Source: Demequina lignilytica
GTDB lineage: Bacteria; Actinomycetota; Actinomycetes; Actinomycetales; Demequinaceae
Assembly: GCF_030418305.1 (NCBI RefSeq)
Contig: NZ_JAUHPX010000001.1
Location: forward strand, 124,001-188,000
Reading direction: 5' to 3'
DNA length: 64,000 nt
Below are positions 33,673 to 45,777 of this stretch, in pieces (positions within the stretch are counted from its first letter, which is position 1; each line of letters begins with the position of its first letter). The notes under the pieces were generated by a model that was given only the letters and a program-made list of their open reading frames with translations, was not told the origin of the DNA and did no database searches. The translations under genes and the position numbers were made by a program.

Positions 33673-34793
33673 GTGAACTCCGGCAGCTCGCGCCCGAAGT
33701 GGCCGTACGCGGCGGTGGCCCGGTAGATCGGGCGCCTCAGGTCGAGCGCCTCGATGATCGCGCCGGGACGCAGGTCGAACACCTCGCGGATCGCGGCGAC
33801 GATGCGGTCCTCGGGGACCGTCGACGTGCCGAACGTCTCGACGTAGAGGCCCACGGGGTGCGCGGTGCCGATCGCGTAGGCGACCTGGACCTCGCAGCGG
33901 TCGGCGAGGCCCGCGGCGACCACGTTCTTGGCCACCCAGCGCATGGCGTACGCCGCGCTGCGGTCCACCTTCGACGGGTCCTTGCCGGAGAACGCCCCGC
34001 CACCGTGGCGTGCCATGCCGCCGTACGTGTCGACGATGATCTTGCGGCCGGTCAGACCGGCGTCGCCCTTGGGGCCGCCGATCTCGAAGCGGCCGGTCGG
34101 GTTGATGAGGGACCGATGCGCAGAGGCGTCGAGCTCGTAGCCCGCCAGCACGGGGCCGATCACGACCTCCTCGATGGCCGCTCGCAGGTCGGCGGTGGCG
34201 ATGCGCTCCTCGTGCTGGGTGGACAGCACCACGGTGTCGACGGACACGGCACGGTCGCCGTCGTAGCCGATGGTGACCTGCGCCTTGCCGTCGGGGCGCA
34301 GGCCGTCGACCTCGCCGCTGCGGCGCACCTGCGCGAGGCGCTGGGTCAGGGCGTGCGCGAGGTGGATCGGGACGGGCATCAGCTCGGGGGTGTCGCGGCA
34401 GGCGTAGCCGAACATCAGGCCCTGGTCGCCGGCGCCGAGCTCGTCGTTCTCGGAGTCCGTCGCGTGGCCGACGCCCATCCAGATGTCGGGCGACTGCTCG
34501 CCGATCGACACGGACACGCCGCAGGAGTCGCCGTCGAAGCCGACCCGCGAGGACGTGTAGCCGATGTCGTTCACCACGCCGCGGATGGTCCCCGGGATGT
34601 CGACGTACGCCTCGGTGCTGACCTCGCCGGCCACGTGCACCAGTCCCGTGGTGACCATGGTCTCGACCGCGACGCGCGAGCCCGGGTCCTGCCGGAGCAT
34701 CTCGTCCAGGATCGCGTCCGAGACCTGGTCGCAGATCTTGTCGGGGTGCCCCTCGGTCACCGACTCGGACGTGAACAGGCGCAGGGAGCTCAT
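33627..34793 (-). CDS. metK: S-adenosylmethionine synthase
   Basis: A 388-residue enzyme making SAM from methionine and ATP. The three-domain family landmarks are present: [20 protein letters not shown] at the N-terminus, the [12 protein letters not shown] methionine loop and the glycine-rich [20 protein letters not shown] phosphate loop. An ATG at 34805 is in frame. The ATG at 34793 is favoured because it gives the usual [12 protein letters not shown] start and lies 7 bases after TATGCT. The upstream 238-base gap holds a long inverted repeat and a purine-rich tract. Confidence 0.95.
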   Translation of the reverse strand: MSSLRLFTSESVTEGHPDKICDQVSDAILDEMLRQDPGSRVAVETMVTTGLVHVAGEVSTEAYVDIPGTIRGVVNDIGYTSSRVGFDGDSCGVSVSIGEQSPDIWMGVGHATDSENDELGAGDQGLMFGYACRDTPELMPVPIHLAHALTQRLAQVRRSGEVDGLRPDGKAQVTIGYDGDRAVSVDTVVLSTQHEERIATADLRAAIEEVVIGPVLAGYELDASAHRSLINPTGRFEIGGPKGDAGLTGRKIIVDTYGGMARHGGGAFSGKDPSKVDRSAAYAMRWVAKNVVAAGLADRCEVQVAYAIGTAHPVGLYVETFGTSTVPEDRIVAAIREVFDLRPGAIIEALDLRRPIYRATAAYGHFGRELPEFTWERLDRVDALRSVV

Positions 34794-34800
34794 GCCGGTC

Positions 34801-34806
34801 AGCATA
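34801..34806 (-). promoter_or_regulatory. -10 hexamer for metK (leaderless type)
   Basis: TATGCT on the minus strand lies 7 bases before the ATG at 34793. If used, the inverted repeat upstream would not be part of the metK message. Confidence 0.35.
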
Positions 34807-34809
34807 GTG

Positions 34810-34870
34810 GCGGGGCCTGACGCGCTCCCGTCCTCCCCTGCTCGCCTCCTCCCCTCTCGCACCCCTCTCT
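34810..34870 (-). other. Purine-rich tract upstream of metK
   Basis: On the minus (metK sense) strand about 60 bases are nearly all G and A, with repeated AGGGGAGG-like blocks. It could be a protein-binding tract or, if transcribed, a ribosome-loading region. Low certainty. Confidence 0.25.
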
Positions 34871-34873
34871 CCC

Positions 34874-34980
34874 CCCCGGACACTGCGCACGGAGCTGGGC
34901 GGGACACGCGGAGCCTGGACCCCTGATCGGGCGCGACACGCCGCAGACCCGGGACTCGTTCCGTGCGGAGTGTCCCGGGG
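34874..34980 (-). repeat. Long inverted repeat between coaBC and metK
   Basis: Positions 34874-34893 and 34960-34980 are inverted copies: 20 bases pair with one mismatch and one single-base bulge around a 66-base interior. A competing local hairpin uses CCCGGGAC (34948-34955) with GTCCCGGG (34972-34979), sharing the right arm. The interior also repeats the word GACACGC. The alternatives could act as coaBC terminator or as a regulatory structure; no known SAM riboswitch core is recognised. Confidence 0.5.
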
Positions 34981-35031
34981 CGCGGGAGCTCGGCAGGGCG
35001 GCAGCGCGGCGGCGCGCCGCGTCAGCCGAGG

Positions 35032-36273
35032 TCAGGCGCGGACGGCGACGATCGCGTCGAGGACCGCGTGCGCGACCGCGAGCTTGGTGCCGGCGGCCGT
35101 GCCGCGCACCTCTCCCCCGGCGTCCAGCATCGTCACCTCGTTGGGGACGTCGCCGAAGCCCCGACCGGCGCCGACCGGGTTGAACACCAGCAGGTCGGCG
35201 CCCTTGCGCCGCGCCTTGGCCTGCGCGTGCTCGAGGGCGGACGCCGCATCGTCCCCCGTCTCGGCCGCGAAGCCCACGACCGTGCGGCCGGGGGTGCCCT
35301 CCTCGACCAGCGAGCGCAGGATGTCCTCGGTCTCGACCAGGGTGAGCGTGAGGGAGCCCGTGCCGTCCTTCTTGATCTTGCTCGCGGACGCCTCCGCGGG
35401 CCGGAAGTCGGCGACGGCGGCGGCCATGATCACCACGTCGGCACCGGCGGCCGCGCCGCGCACCGCCTCCGCGAGCTCCGCGGAGGTCTCGACGTCGACG
35501 CGGGCGACGCCCTCCGACAGCGGCAGCGACACGTTCGCCGCGACCACCGTGACGAGCGCGCCGCGCTCGCGGGCCGCCTCGGCCAGCGCGAAGCCCTGGT
35601 GCCCCGAGGACCGGTTGCCGAGGTAGCGCACGGCGTCGAGCGGCTCGCGCGTGCCACCGGCGGAGATGACGATCCGGACGCCGGTCAGGTCGCCCCAGCC
35701 GCCGCCGGGCTCGCGGTCGACGGGCCGCATGCGCCCGGCGCCGACCGCGCCGTCCGCGACGGCGTACAGTTCCGCGACGATCGCCTCGGGCTCCGGCAGG
35801 CGGCCGGGTCCCGAGTCGGGCCCGGTGAGGCGCCCCACCGCGGGGTCGAGCACGTGGATCCCGCGCGCGCGCAGGGTCGCGACGTTGGCCTGCGTCGAGG
35901 GCTTCTCCCACATCTCCGTGTGCATCGCCGGGGCGAGCATCACCGGGGCGCGGGTCGCGAGGAGCGCGTTGCCCAGCAGGTCCCGCGCCTCGCCGTGGGC
36001 GACCTGCGCGATAAAGTCGGCGGTCGCCGGGGCGACCAGCACCACGTCGGCCTGCTGGCCGAGCCGCACGTGCTCGACCGCGGGGACGTTGTCGAACGTC
36101 TCGGAGGTGGCGGGCTGGCCCGACAGCGCCTCCCAGGTGGCGCGCCCGACGAACTCGAGCGCGGCCCGCGTGGGGACCACCCGAACCGTGTGGCCGTCCT
36201 CCTTGAGCCGCCTGAGGACGATCGCGACCTTGTAGGCCGCCACGCCCCCGGTGACGCCCAGGAGGACGCGCAC
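35032..36273 (-). CDS. coaBC: Bifunctional phosphopantothenoylcysteine decarboxylase/synthetase
   Basis: A 413-residue fusion for coenzyme A synthesis. The N-terminal CoaC domain (about 1-185) is an FMN-binding decarboxylase: RVLLGVTGGVAAYKVAIVLR, the ADFIAQVAHGEARDLL area and APAMHTEMW in place of the usual PAMNxxMW. The C-terminal CoaB domain (about 200-413) has VISAGGTREPLDAVRYLGNR, AAVADFRP and KIKKDG. The GTG start lies 7 bases after the rpoZ stop, with AGGA as ribosome site. It is part of the gmk-rpoZ-coaBC group. Confidence 0.94.
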   Translation of the reverse strand: MRVLLGVTGGVAAYKVAIVLRRLKEDGHTVRVVPTRAALEFVGRATWEALSGQPATSETFDNVPAVEHVRLGQQADVVLVAPATADFIAQVAHGEARDLLGNALLATRAPVMLAPAMHTEMWEKPSTQANVATLRARGIHVLDPAVGRLTGPDSGPGRLPEPEAIVAELYAVADGAVGAGRMRPVDREPGGGWGDLTGVRIVISAGGTREPLDAVRYLGNRSSGHQGFALAEAARERGALVTVVAANVSLPLSEGVARVDVETSAELAEAVRGAAAGADVVIMAAAVADFRPAEASASKIKKDGTGSLTLTLVETEDILRSLVEEGTPGRTVVGFAAETGDDAASALEHAQAKARRKGADLLVFNPVGAGRGFGDVPNEVTMLDAGGEVRGTAAGTKLAVAHAVLDAIVAVRA

Positions 36274-36280
36274 GTCGGTC

Positions 36281-36550
36281 CTACTCGGCGGCGGAGTCGC
36301 CGAGGACGAGCAGGTCGCCCTCGCCCAGCTCGCGCAGCGCGACCGAGAGCGGCTTGTCCGTCGAGTCGGCCTCGACGAGCGGGCCGACGTTCTCGAAGTG
36401 ACCCTCGCCGAGGGCCTCGTAGTACGAGTTGATCTGACGCGCACGCTTCGAGGCGTAGATCACCAGGGCGTACTTCGACTCGACCTGCGTGAGCAGCTTG
36501 TCGATCGGCGGGTTGGTGATGCCCTCGGGGTTGGCGATGGTTCCGGCCAC
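36281..36550 (-). CDS. rpoZ: RNA polymerase omega subunit
   Basis: An 89-residue RNA polymerase assembly subunit. The conserved core is [20 protein letters not shown] and [17 protein letters not shown]; the tail is acidic, as in other actinobacteria. Two GTG codons are possible. The one at 36550 is chosen because AAGGAG lies 5 bases upstream, whereas at 36556 the ribosome site would overlap the codon. It lies between gmk and coaBC, the usual order. Confidence 0.95.
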   Translation of the reverse strand: MAGTIANPEGITNPPIDKLLTQVESKYALVIYASKRARQINSYYEALGEGHFENVGPLVEADSTDKPLSVALRELGEGDLLVLGDSAAE

Positions 36551-36584
36551 GTTCACTCCTTATACGTACGCAAAGACTCGCAGT

Positions 36585-36590
36585 AGTCTA
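36585..36590 (-). promoter_or_regulatory. Candidate -10 hexamer of rpoZ
   Basis: TAGACT on the minus strand overlaps the gmk stop region, giving a predicted leader of about 28 bases with the AAGGAG ribosome site. The -35 is not evident. Confidence 0.3.
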
Positions 36591-37142
36591 CCCGCTCGCG
36601 CGCACCACGCCGAGGAGCTCGGTCGCGGCGCGCTCGACGGTGTCGTTCACGATGGTCTGGTCGAACTCGCTCTCGGCGGCCAGCTCGACGCGGGCGGTGG
36701 CGAGACGACGCTCGCGCTCCTCCTCGGACTCGGTGCCGCGACCGACCAGGCGGTCGACCAGCTCCTCCCACGACGGGGGCGCGAGGAACACGAAGTGGGC
36801 CTCCGGCATCGTCTCCTTGACCTGGCGCGCACCCTGGAGGTCGATCTCCAGGAGCACGCTCTGGCCGTGGGCGAGCCGCTCGTCGACGGGGCCCCGGAGG
36901 GTCCCGTAGCGGTTGACCCCGTGCACCACGGCCCACTCGAGGAACTCCCCCGCTTCCACGCGGCGGTCGAAGTCCTCCGGGGAGATGAAGTGGTAGTGGA
37001 CGCCGTCGATCTCGCCCGGGCGCGGATCGCGCGTCGTGGCCGAGACCGAGATGTAGACGTCGGGATCGAGATCCCGCAGGGCGCGTACGACCGTCCCCTT
37101 GCCGACCGCCGTCGGGCCGGCAAGGACGACGAGTCGACTCAT
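36588..37142 (-). CDS. gmk: Guanylate kinase
   Basis: A 184-residue GMP kinase. Walker A is [16 protein letters not shown], with Thr-Ala in place of the more usual Ser-Gly. GMP-binding residues are in [20 protein letters not shown], and the lid follows at [20 protein letters not shown]. Its ATG overlaps the mihF stop (ATGA), so it is coupled to mihF as in other actinobacteria. Confidence 0.95.
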   Translation of the reverse strand: MSRLVVLAGPTAVGKGTVVRALRDLDPDVYISVSATTRDPRPGEIDGVHYHFISPEDFDRRVEAGEFLEWAVVHGVNRYGTLRGPVDERLAHGQSVLLEIDLQGARQVKETMPEAHFVFLAPPSWEELVDRLVGRGTESEEERERRLATARVELAAESEFDQTIVNDTVERAATELLGVVRASG

Positions 37143-37453
37143 CGGCGCTCGCGTTCGAGCAGGGCGTCGACCTGGTGCTGCCCCAGTCCGCGGATGCGGC
37201 GGGCCAGCGAGATCCCGATCTCCTCCATCACGATCTGGGCGCGCTTGGGCCCGATCCCGGGGAGGCACTGCAGCAGGTCCTTGACGCGGATGCCGGCGAG
37301 GGCGTCGTCCGCCTTCGCCTTGCGGATGGCCTCACCGAGGCTCATCTCCCCACGCGCGAGCTCCTCCTTGAACACGCGACGCGCGGACCGGACCGCGGTG
37401 GCCTTCACGAGCGCGGCGGCGCGCTGCTCGTCGGTCAGTTCCGGAGTGGCCAT
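37139..37453 (-). CDS. mihF: Actinobacterial integration host factor (mIHF)
   Basis: A 104-residue nucleoid-associated DNA-binding protein, unrelated to the proteobacterial IHF. The C-terminal helix-two-turn-helix reads [20 protein letters not shown], followed by [20 protein letters not shown]. The N-terminal helices include [20 protein letters not shown]. It is essential in mycobacteria and helps compact the nucleoid. The ATG at 37453 is preceded by GGAAGGGAGAGG. The gene order pyrF, mihF, gmk is the actinobacterial standard. Confidence 0.93.
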   Translation of the reverse strand: MATPELTDEQRAAALVKATAVRSARRVFKEELARGEMSLGEAIRKAKADDALAGIRVKDLLQCLPGIGPKRAQIVMEEIGISLARRIRGLGQHQVDALLERERR

Positions 37454-37480
37454 GGCCTCTCCCTTCCTTGCTCGACCCGG

Positions 37481-37497
37481 CTGAGGGGGACCCTCAG
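37481..37497 (-). terminator. Small hairpin at the pyrF stop codon
   Basis: CTGAGGG (37481-37487) and CCCTCAG (37491-37497) form a perfect 7-base stem with a 3-base loop that includes the pyrF stop. It could attenuate transcription into mihF or protect the pyrF message end. Confidence 0.35.
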
Positions 37498-38333
37498 CGC
37501 AGGATGCTGGCGGCTGCGGCGGACGCGTCCAGGACGGCCGTCCGCAACCTCTCGACGTCGGGGCCCGCGGACAGCACGCCCCTCGACTGATTGACGAGCA
37601 CGCGAGCCTTCGCGTTCCCGAAGACCAGGGACAACTCCGCTGGTCCGGCCCCCTGCGCGCCCACGCCGGGCGACAGGAGCGGACCGTTGACCCGGTCGAG
37701 ATCGATGCCCAGGCGGTGCACGGCGTCGCCGACGGTGGCGCCCACAACGAGCCCGATGTCACCCATGGGCTCGGCTCCGCTGTTGATCGCGGCCGCCTCG
37801 TCGGCGACCACGGCCGCGACGGCTCTGCCGTCCGGCGCGATGGCGTGCTGGACCGATGCGCCCTCGGGGTTCGAGGTGAGGGCGAGCACGAAGACGCCCT
37901 TGCCATGCTCGGCGGCAAGGTCGAGGGCGGGCTTCAGGGATCCGAAGCCCAGGTACGGGGAGACGGTCACGGAGTCCGCCTCGAGGGGCGCGCCGGGCAC
38001 CAGGTAGGACTCGGCGTAGCCCTGCATGGTCGAGCCGATGTCGCCGCGCTTGGCGTCGAGGACCGTGAGGAGCCCGAGCTCCCGCGACCGGCCCAGCACG
38101 TGCTCGAGCACGGCGACGCCCGCGGATCCGTGACGCTCGTAGAACGCGGCGTTCGGCTTCACCGCCGCGCAGCCGCCGGCGGCGGCGTCGAGGACGGCGT
38201 CCGAGAAGGCGCGCAGGCCGTCGGCGGTGTCGGGCAGGCCCCACGCCGCCAGGAGACCCGCGTGGGGGTCGATGCCGACGCACAGGGGACCGTGCCGGTC
38301 CATCGCTGCCGCGAGCTGGGCGCCGAACGCCAT
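37494..38333 (-). CDS. pyrF: Orotidine 5'-phosphate decarboxylase
   Basis: A 279-residue enzyme of the long actinobacterial type, completing UMP synthesis. Motifs: GPLCVGIDPHAGLLAAWGLP, AAVKPNAAFYERHGSAGVAV and the catalytic LLTVLDAKRGDIGSTMQGYA with the Lys/Asp pairs; the phosphate loop is in LLSPGVGAQG. GGGAGG 6 bases before ATG 38333 fixes the start. It is separated from carB by a strong terminator and has a candidate -10 of its own, so it is probably not in the carB transcript. Confidence 0.95.
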   Translation of the reverse strand: MAFGAQLAAAMDRHGPLCVGIDPHAGLLAAWGLPDTADGLRAFSDAVLDAAAGGCAAVKPNAAFYERHGSAGVAVLEHVLGRSRELGLLTVLDAKRGDIGSTMQGYAESYLVPGAPLEADSVTVSPYLGFGSLKPALDLAAEHGKGVFVLALTSNPEGASVQHAIAPDGRAVAAVVADEAAAINSGAEPMGDIGLVVGATVGDAVHRLGIDLDRVNGPLLSPGVGAQGAGPAELSLVFGNAKARVLVNQSRGVLSAGPDVERLRTAVLDASAAAASILR

Positions 38334-38373
38334 CTGGAACCTCCCTGACGCGGCCCGGGGCCGCTCATCACTC

Positions 38374-38379
38374 ACTCTA
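38374..38379 (-). promoter_or_regulatory. Candidate -10 hexamer of pyrF-mihF-gmk
   Basis: TAGAGT on the minus strand sits between the carB terminator and pyrF, giving a leader of about 34 bases. The -35 is unclear. Confidence 0.3.
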
Positions 38380-38401
38380 CCTGCGAATTTGAACATGCGC
38401 A

Positions 38402-38443
38402 GGGGACGCGCCACGCGGGTGCGAACCCGCCCGGCGCGTCCCC
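38402..38443 (-). terminator. Terminator of the pyr-car operon
   Basis: An 11-base perfect outer stem (38402-38412 with 38433-38443) encloses a 6-base inner stem (38415-38420 with 38425-38430) and a 4-base loop, 11 bases past the carB stop. There is no T-run. Confidence 0.75.
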
Positions 38444-38453
38444 GGGTGCCGCA

Positions 38454-41750
<3,297 letters not shown>

Positions 41751-41752
41751 GC

Positions 41753-42868
41753 TCAGCGCTCACCCTTCATGAGGTCGAGGAAGCGGTCGAAGAGGTACGA
41801 GGCGTCGTGCGGACCGGCCGCGGCCTCCGGGTGGTACTGGACGGAGAACGCCGGGATGTCGAGGCATTCGAGGCCCTCGACCACGTCGTCGTTCAGGCAC
41901 ACGTGGCTGACCTTGACGCGGCCGTAGCCGGACGGCGACTGCGAGTCGCCCTCGAGCGGTGCGTCGACGGCGAACCCGTGGTTGTGCGCGGTGATCTCCA
42001 CCTTGCCGGTGGTGCGGTCCATGACGGGCTGGTTGATGCCGCGGTGGCCGAACTGCAGCTTGTAGGTGCCGTAGCCGAGCGCGCGGCCCAGGATCTGGTT
42101 GCCGAAGCAGATGCCGAAGAACGGCACCTTGGCGTCGAGCACCTCGCGCAGGGTGGCGACGGCGCGCTCGGCGGCGGCCGGGTCGCCGGGGCCGTTGGAG
42201 AAGAAGACGCCGTCCGGGTTCATCGCCAGGATGGACGATGCGGTGGTCGCCGAGGGCACCACCGTCACCTTGATGCCGCGCTGGGCCATCTGCTCGGGGG
42301 TCATCGCCTTGATGCCCAGGTCGACCGCGACCACGTGGGCCTTCTGCTCCCCCACCGGCTCGACCACGTAGGGCTCGGTGACGCTGACCTCGTCCGCGAG
42401 GTGGGCGCCCTTCATCTCGGCGGCGCCGCGCACCTTGGAGAGGAGCGCATCGTCCGACGCCAGCGCCTCGCCGGAGAAGATGCCGGCGCGCATCACGCCC
42501 GCGGTGCGGAGCACGCGGGTGAGCTGCCGGGTGTCGATGCCGGAGATGCCGACGATCCCCTGGGCGACCAGGTCCTCGTCGAGGCTGCGCTGGGCGCGCC
42601 AGTTGGAGGGGCGGCGGGCGGGGTCGCGGACCACATAGCCGGCGACCCAGTACTGGCGGGACTCGTCGTCCTCGTCGTTGACGCCGGTGTTGCCGATGTG
42701 GGGCGCCGTCATCACGACGATCTGCTTGTGGTAGCTCGGGTCGGTGAGGGTCTCCTGGTACCCGGTCATGCCGGTGTTGAAGACGATCTCCCCTAGGGTC
42801 TCGCCGGTCGCGCCGTACGCGCGACCCTCGAACGTCTGGCCGTCCTCCAGGACGAGCACTGCCCTCAT
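41753..42868 (-). CDS. carA: Carbamoyl-phosphate synthase small subunit
   Basis: A 371-residue glutaminase subunit. The N-terminal domain begins [20 protein letters not shown]. The C-terminal class I glutamine amidotransferase domain has the nucleophile in [20 protein letters not shown] and the His-Glu pair in [20 protein letters not shown]. The ATG overlaps the pyrC stop (ATGA). Confidence 0.96.
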   Translation of the reverse strand: MRAVLVLEDGQTFEGRAYGATGETLGEIVFNTGMTGYQETLTDPSYHKQIVVMTAPHIGNTGVNDEDDESRQYWVAGYVVRDPARRPSNWRAQRSLDEDLVAQGIVGISGIDTRQLTRVLRTAGVMRAGIFSGEALASDDALLSKVRGAAEMKGAHLADEVSVTEPYVVEPVGEQKAHVVAVDLGIKAMTPEQMAQRGIKVTVVPSATTASSILAMNPDGVFFSNGPGDPAAAERAVATLREVLDAKVPFFGICFGNQILGRALGYGTYKLQFGHRGINQPVMDRTTGKVEITAHNHGFAVDAPLEGDSQSPSGYGRVKVSHVCLNDDVVEGLECLDIPAFSVQYHPEAAAGPHDASYLFDRFLDLMKGER

Positions 42869-44181
42869 GCGAAGGCTCCTTCCAGCTGCGTGTCGAGATG
42901 GGTGGGGACGCCGCGCAGGAACGTGGCCACTGCGCGGCCCGGCAGCTCGATGCCACCGTACGGGGTGTTGCGGGCACGCGACGCCAGCTGGGCGGCGTCC
43001 ACCGTCCAGGTGGCGTTCGGATCCACCAGCGTGACGTTCGCGGGCTCGCCGGCGGCGAGGGGGCGGCCGTGGCGGTCGTCGACCATGCCGATGCGGGCCG
43101 GGGTCTCCGACATCAGGCGGGCCACGTCGCGCCAGGTGGCGGCGCCGGTGTCGACCAGCACCTTCTGGATGACGCCGAGCGCGGTCTCCAGGCCGAGCAT
43201 GCCGAACGATGCGGCGGCCCACTCGCAGTCCTTGTCCTCGCTGGCGTGCGGCGCGTGGTCGGTGGCGATGATGTCGATGGTGCCGTCGGCCACGGCGGCG
43301 CGGAGGGCGTCGACGTCGGACTGGGTGCGCAGCGGCGGGTTGACCTTGAACAGCGGGTCGTAGGTGCGCGCGGACTCGTCGGTCAGCAGCAGGTGGTGCG
43401 GCGTGGCCTCGGCGGTGACGTTGATGCCGCGGGCCTTCGCCCAGCGGATGATCTCGACCGAGCCGGCGGTGCTGAGGTGCTGGACGTGCACGCGGGAGCC
43501 GACGTGCTCGGCCAGCAGCGCGTCGCGGGCGACGATCGACTCCTCCGCCACGGCGGGCCAGCCCGCGAGGCCGAGCTCGGCGCTGACGACGCCTTCGTGC
43601 ATCTGGGAGCCCTCGGTCAGGCGCAGGTCCTGGGCGTGCTGGACCACGGCGCCGTCGAAAGCCTTCACGTACTCGAGCGCGCGGCGCATGATGACGGGGT
43701 CGTAGACGCAGACGCCGTCGTCGGAGAAGAGGCGGACCCGCGCCTTCGAGTTGGCCATGGCGCCCATCTCGGAGAGGTGCTCGCCCTTGAGGCCCACGGT
43801 GACGGCGCCCACCGGGAACACGTCCACGAGGCCGATCTCCTGACCACGGCTGTAGACCTGCTCGACCACGCCGGCGGTGTCAGCGACGGGGTTGGTGTTG
43901 GCCATCGCGTGGACGGCGGTCCAGCCGCCGCGGGCGGCGGCGCGCGAACCGGTCTCGATGGTCTCGGCGTCCTCACGGCCGGGCTCGCGCAGGTGGGTGT
44001 GAAGGTCCACCAGGCCCGGGAGGGCCACGAGACCCTCCGCCTCGATGACCACCGCATCGTCCGGCGTCGCGATCGAGGCGGCGTCCTGGGCGACCGTGGT
44101 GATGACGCCGTCCTCGATCAGGAGGGTGGCGGGGGTGTCGCCGTACAGCGACGCGTTCTTGATGACGATGGGGCGGCTCAC
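42865..44181 (-). CDS. pyrC: Dihydroorotase
   Basis: A 438-residue zinc amidohydrolase of the class I type that cyclises carbamoyl aspartate. Metal ligands: [19 protein letters not shown] (HxH), then histidines in VQHAQD and [14 protein letters not shown], and the catalytic Asp in [14 protein letters not shown]. The GTG start overlaps the pyrB stop (GTGA). Order pyrR-pyrB-pyrC-carA-carB with four-base or near-zero overlaps implies one coupled operon. Confidence 0.96.
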   Translation of the reverse strand: MSRPIVIKNASLYGDTPATLLIEDGVITTVAQDAASIATPDDAVVIEAEGLVALPGLVDLHTHLREPGREDAETIETGSRAAARGGWTAVHAMANTNPVADTAGVVEQVYSRGQEIGLVDVFPVGAVTVGLKGEHLSEMGAMANSKARVRLFSDDGVCVYDPVIMRRALEYVKAFDGAVVQHAQDLRLTEGSQMHEGVVSAELGLAGWPAVAEESIVARDALLAEHVGSRVHVQHLSTAGSVEIIRWAKARGINVTAEATPHHLLLTDESARTYDPLFKVNPPLRTQSDVDALRAAVADGTIDIIATDHAPHASEDKDCEWAAASFGMLGLETALGVIQKVLVDTGAATWRDVARLMSETPARIGMVDDRHGRPLAAGEPANVTLVDPNATWTVDAAQLASRARNTPYGGIELPGRAVATFLRGVPTHLDTQLEGAFA

Positions 44182-45143
44182 TGCGCGCCCTCCTCTCCGG
44201 CAAGCAGCAGGTACAGGGCGGCCATGCGGACGGCGACGCCGTTCGCGACCTGCTCCACGATCACGGAGCGGGGCGAGTCTGCGGCCTCGGCCGAGATCTC
44301 GAGGCCCCGGTTCATGGGGCCGGGGTGCATGACGATGGCGTGGTCGGGCAGGCGGTTCATGCGGTCGGCGTCGAGGCCGTAGATGCGGGAGTACTCCGCG
44401 GGGCTGGGGAAGAAGGCGTCTCCCCCGCCGCTCATCCGCTCGCGCTGGACGCGCAGCATCATGAGCGCGTCGATGTCGTACGTCTCGATCGCCTGGTCGA
44501 GGGTGTGGACCACGGTGCAGGGCCAGGGCTCGATGCCGACGGGGACCAGCGTGGGCGGGGCCACCAGGACCACGTGCGCACCCAGGGTGTTCAGCAGGTG
44601 CACGTTCGAGCGGGCGACACGGCTGTGGAGCACGTCGCCGACGATCGCGACCGTGAGCCCGTCGAGGCCCTGGCCGGTCGGGTCGGCGACCAGATGGCGG
44701 CGCGCGGTGAAGGCATCGAGCAGGGCCTGGGTGGGGTGCTGGTGGGTGCCGTCGCCGGCGTTGAGGACGCTGCCGTGCAGCCAGCCGCCGTGGGCGAGCT
44801 GGTAGGCGGCGCCGGAGGCCCAGTGGCGGACCACCACGGCGTCGGCGCCCATCGCCTGCAGCGTGAGGGCGGTGTCCTTGAGGGACTCGCCCTTGGACAC
44901 GGAGCTGCCCTTGGCGGAGAAGTTGATGACGTCCGCGCTGAGGCGCTTGGCGGCGGCCTCGAAGGAGATGCGGGTGCGGGTCGAGTCCTCGAAGAACAGG
45001 TTGACCACGGTCTTGCCGCGCAGCGTCGGGAGCTTGCGGACCTCGCGCTCCTGCGTGGCGGCCATCTGGGCGGCGGTGTCGAGCAGGAGGATCGCGTCCT
45101 CGCGGCTCAGGTCGGTGGTGCCGAGGAGGTGTCGCACGGTCAC
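44178..45143 (-). CDS. pyrB: Aspartate carbamoyltransferase catalytic subunit
   Basis: A 321-residue enzyme that joins carbamoyl phosphate to aspartate. The carbamoyl-phosphate loop is [20 protein letters not shown]; downstream come [20 protein letters not shown] and the [16 protein letters not shown] signature. There is no pyrI. The GTG at 45143 overlaps the pyrR stop (GTGA), consistent with coupling to the PyrR-controlled leader. Confidence 0.96.
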   Translation of the reverse strand: MTVRHLLGTTDLSREDAILLLDTAAQMAATQEREVRKLPTLRGKTVVNLFFEDSTRTRISFEAAAKRLSADVINFSAKGSSVSKGESLKDTALTLQAMGADAVVVRHWASGAAYQLAHGGWLHGSVLNAGDGTHQHPTQALLDAFTARRHLVADPTGQGLDGLTVAIVGDVLHSRVARSNVHLLNTLGAHVVLVAPPTLVPVGIEPWPCTVVHTLDQAIETYDIDALMMLRVQRERMSGGGDAFFPSPAEYSRIYGLDADRMNRLPDHAIVMHPGPMNRGLEISAEAADSPRSVIVEQVANGVAVRMAALYLLLAGEEGAQ

Positions 45144-45682
45144 GCCCCCTTGGTCAGCAGGACGGCGTCCTCGCCGTCGAGCTCCTCGAGGTGCACGTTG
45201 ACGCGCTCCGAGCGGGCGGTGGGGATGTTCTTGCCCACGAAGTCGGCGCGGATCGGCAGCTCGCGGTGGCCGCGGTCCACCAGGGCGGCGAGCTGGACGG
45301 CCCGCGGGCGGCCGATGTCGCGGATCGCGTCGAGCGCGGCGCGGATGGTGCGGCCGGTGTGGAAGACGTCGTCGACCAGGACCACCACCGCATCGTCGAT
45401 CCCGGCATCCGGCACCGAGGTGGTGCCGATGGTCCGGGTGGGGTTCTTGAAGAGGTCGTCCCGGTACATGGTGATGTCGAGGGCGCCGCAGGCGGTCTCG
45501 GCGTCGAAGCCGGGATCGATGTCCGCGATGCGGGCGGCGAGACGATGCGCGAGCGGAAGGCCGCGCGTGGGGATCCCCATGAGGACCACGTCGGCGGCGC
45601 CGTCGTTGCGCTCCACGATCTCGTGGGCGATGCGTGTCAGGGCGCGGGAGATGTCCGCCGCCCCCATGATGGTGCCAGTCAC
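45140..45682 (-). CDS. pyrR: Pyrimidine operon regulator PyrR
   Basis: A 180-residue RNA-binding regulator with the phosphoribosyltransferase fold. The PRPP-binding motif is [20 protein letters not shown], and the basic N-terminal half carries [15 protein letters not shown]. PyrR senses UMP and binds pyr leader RNA; in mycobacteria it represses translation. The GTG at 45682 is preceded by AAGGAGG (7-base spacing), which is the 3' arm of a PyrR-type hairpin, so the gene is very probably autoregulated. Confidence 0.95.
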   Translation of the reverse strand: MTGTIMGAADISRALTRIAHEIVERNDGAADVVLMGIPTRGLPLAHRLAARIADIDPGFDAETACGALDITMYRDDLFKNPTRTIGTTSVPDAGIDDAVVVLVDDVFHTGRTIRAALDAIRDIGRPRAVQLAALVDRGHRELPIRADFVGKNIPTARSERVNVHLEELDGEDAVLLTKGA

Positions 45683-45688
45683 CTGGCG

Positions 45689-45728
45689 ACCTCCTTCCCC
45701 GCCTCTCTGGACGGTCCTTAAAGGATGT
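45689..45728 (-). promoter_or_regulatory. PyrR-binding leader hairpin sequestering the ribosome site
   Basis: In RNA sense the leader reads ACAUCCUU, then the PyrR-recognition core GUCCAGAGAGGC, then AAGGAGGU. The outer segments pair with a single mismatch, and the 3' arm is the pyrR ribosome site. The core and the CCUU/AAGG lower stem match the PyrR binding loops of Bacillus and the translational PyrR element of mycobacteria. Confidence 0.75.
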
Positions 45729-45743
45729 CTGGGTTGCGTGGAC

Positions 45744-45749
45744 AGCCTA
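45744..45749 (-). promoter_or_regulatory. Candidate -10 hexamer of the pyr operon
   Basis: TAGGCT on the minus strand puts the transcript start near 45737, just ahead of the PyrR hairpin. The -35 is unclear. Confidence 0.35.
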
Positions 45750-45777
45750 CCCGACGCGGCCTGGTCGCACCGCTCGT

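Noticed and set aside
34794-35031. SAM riboswitch upstream of metK
   Set aside because: None of the SAM-I, SAM-II or SAM-IV core sequences known to me could be recognised, and metK seems to start transcription at its ATG.
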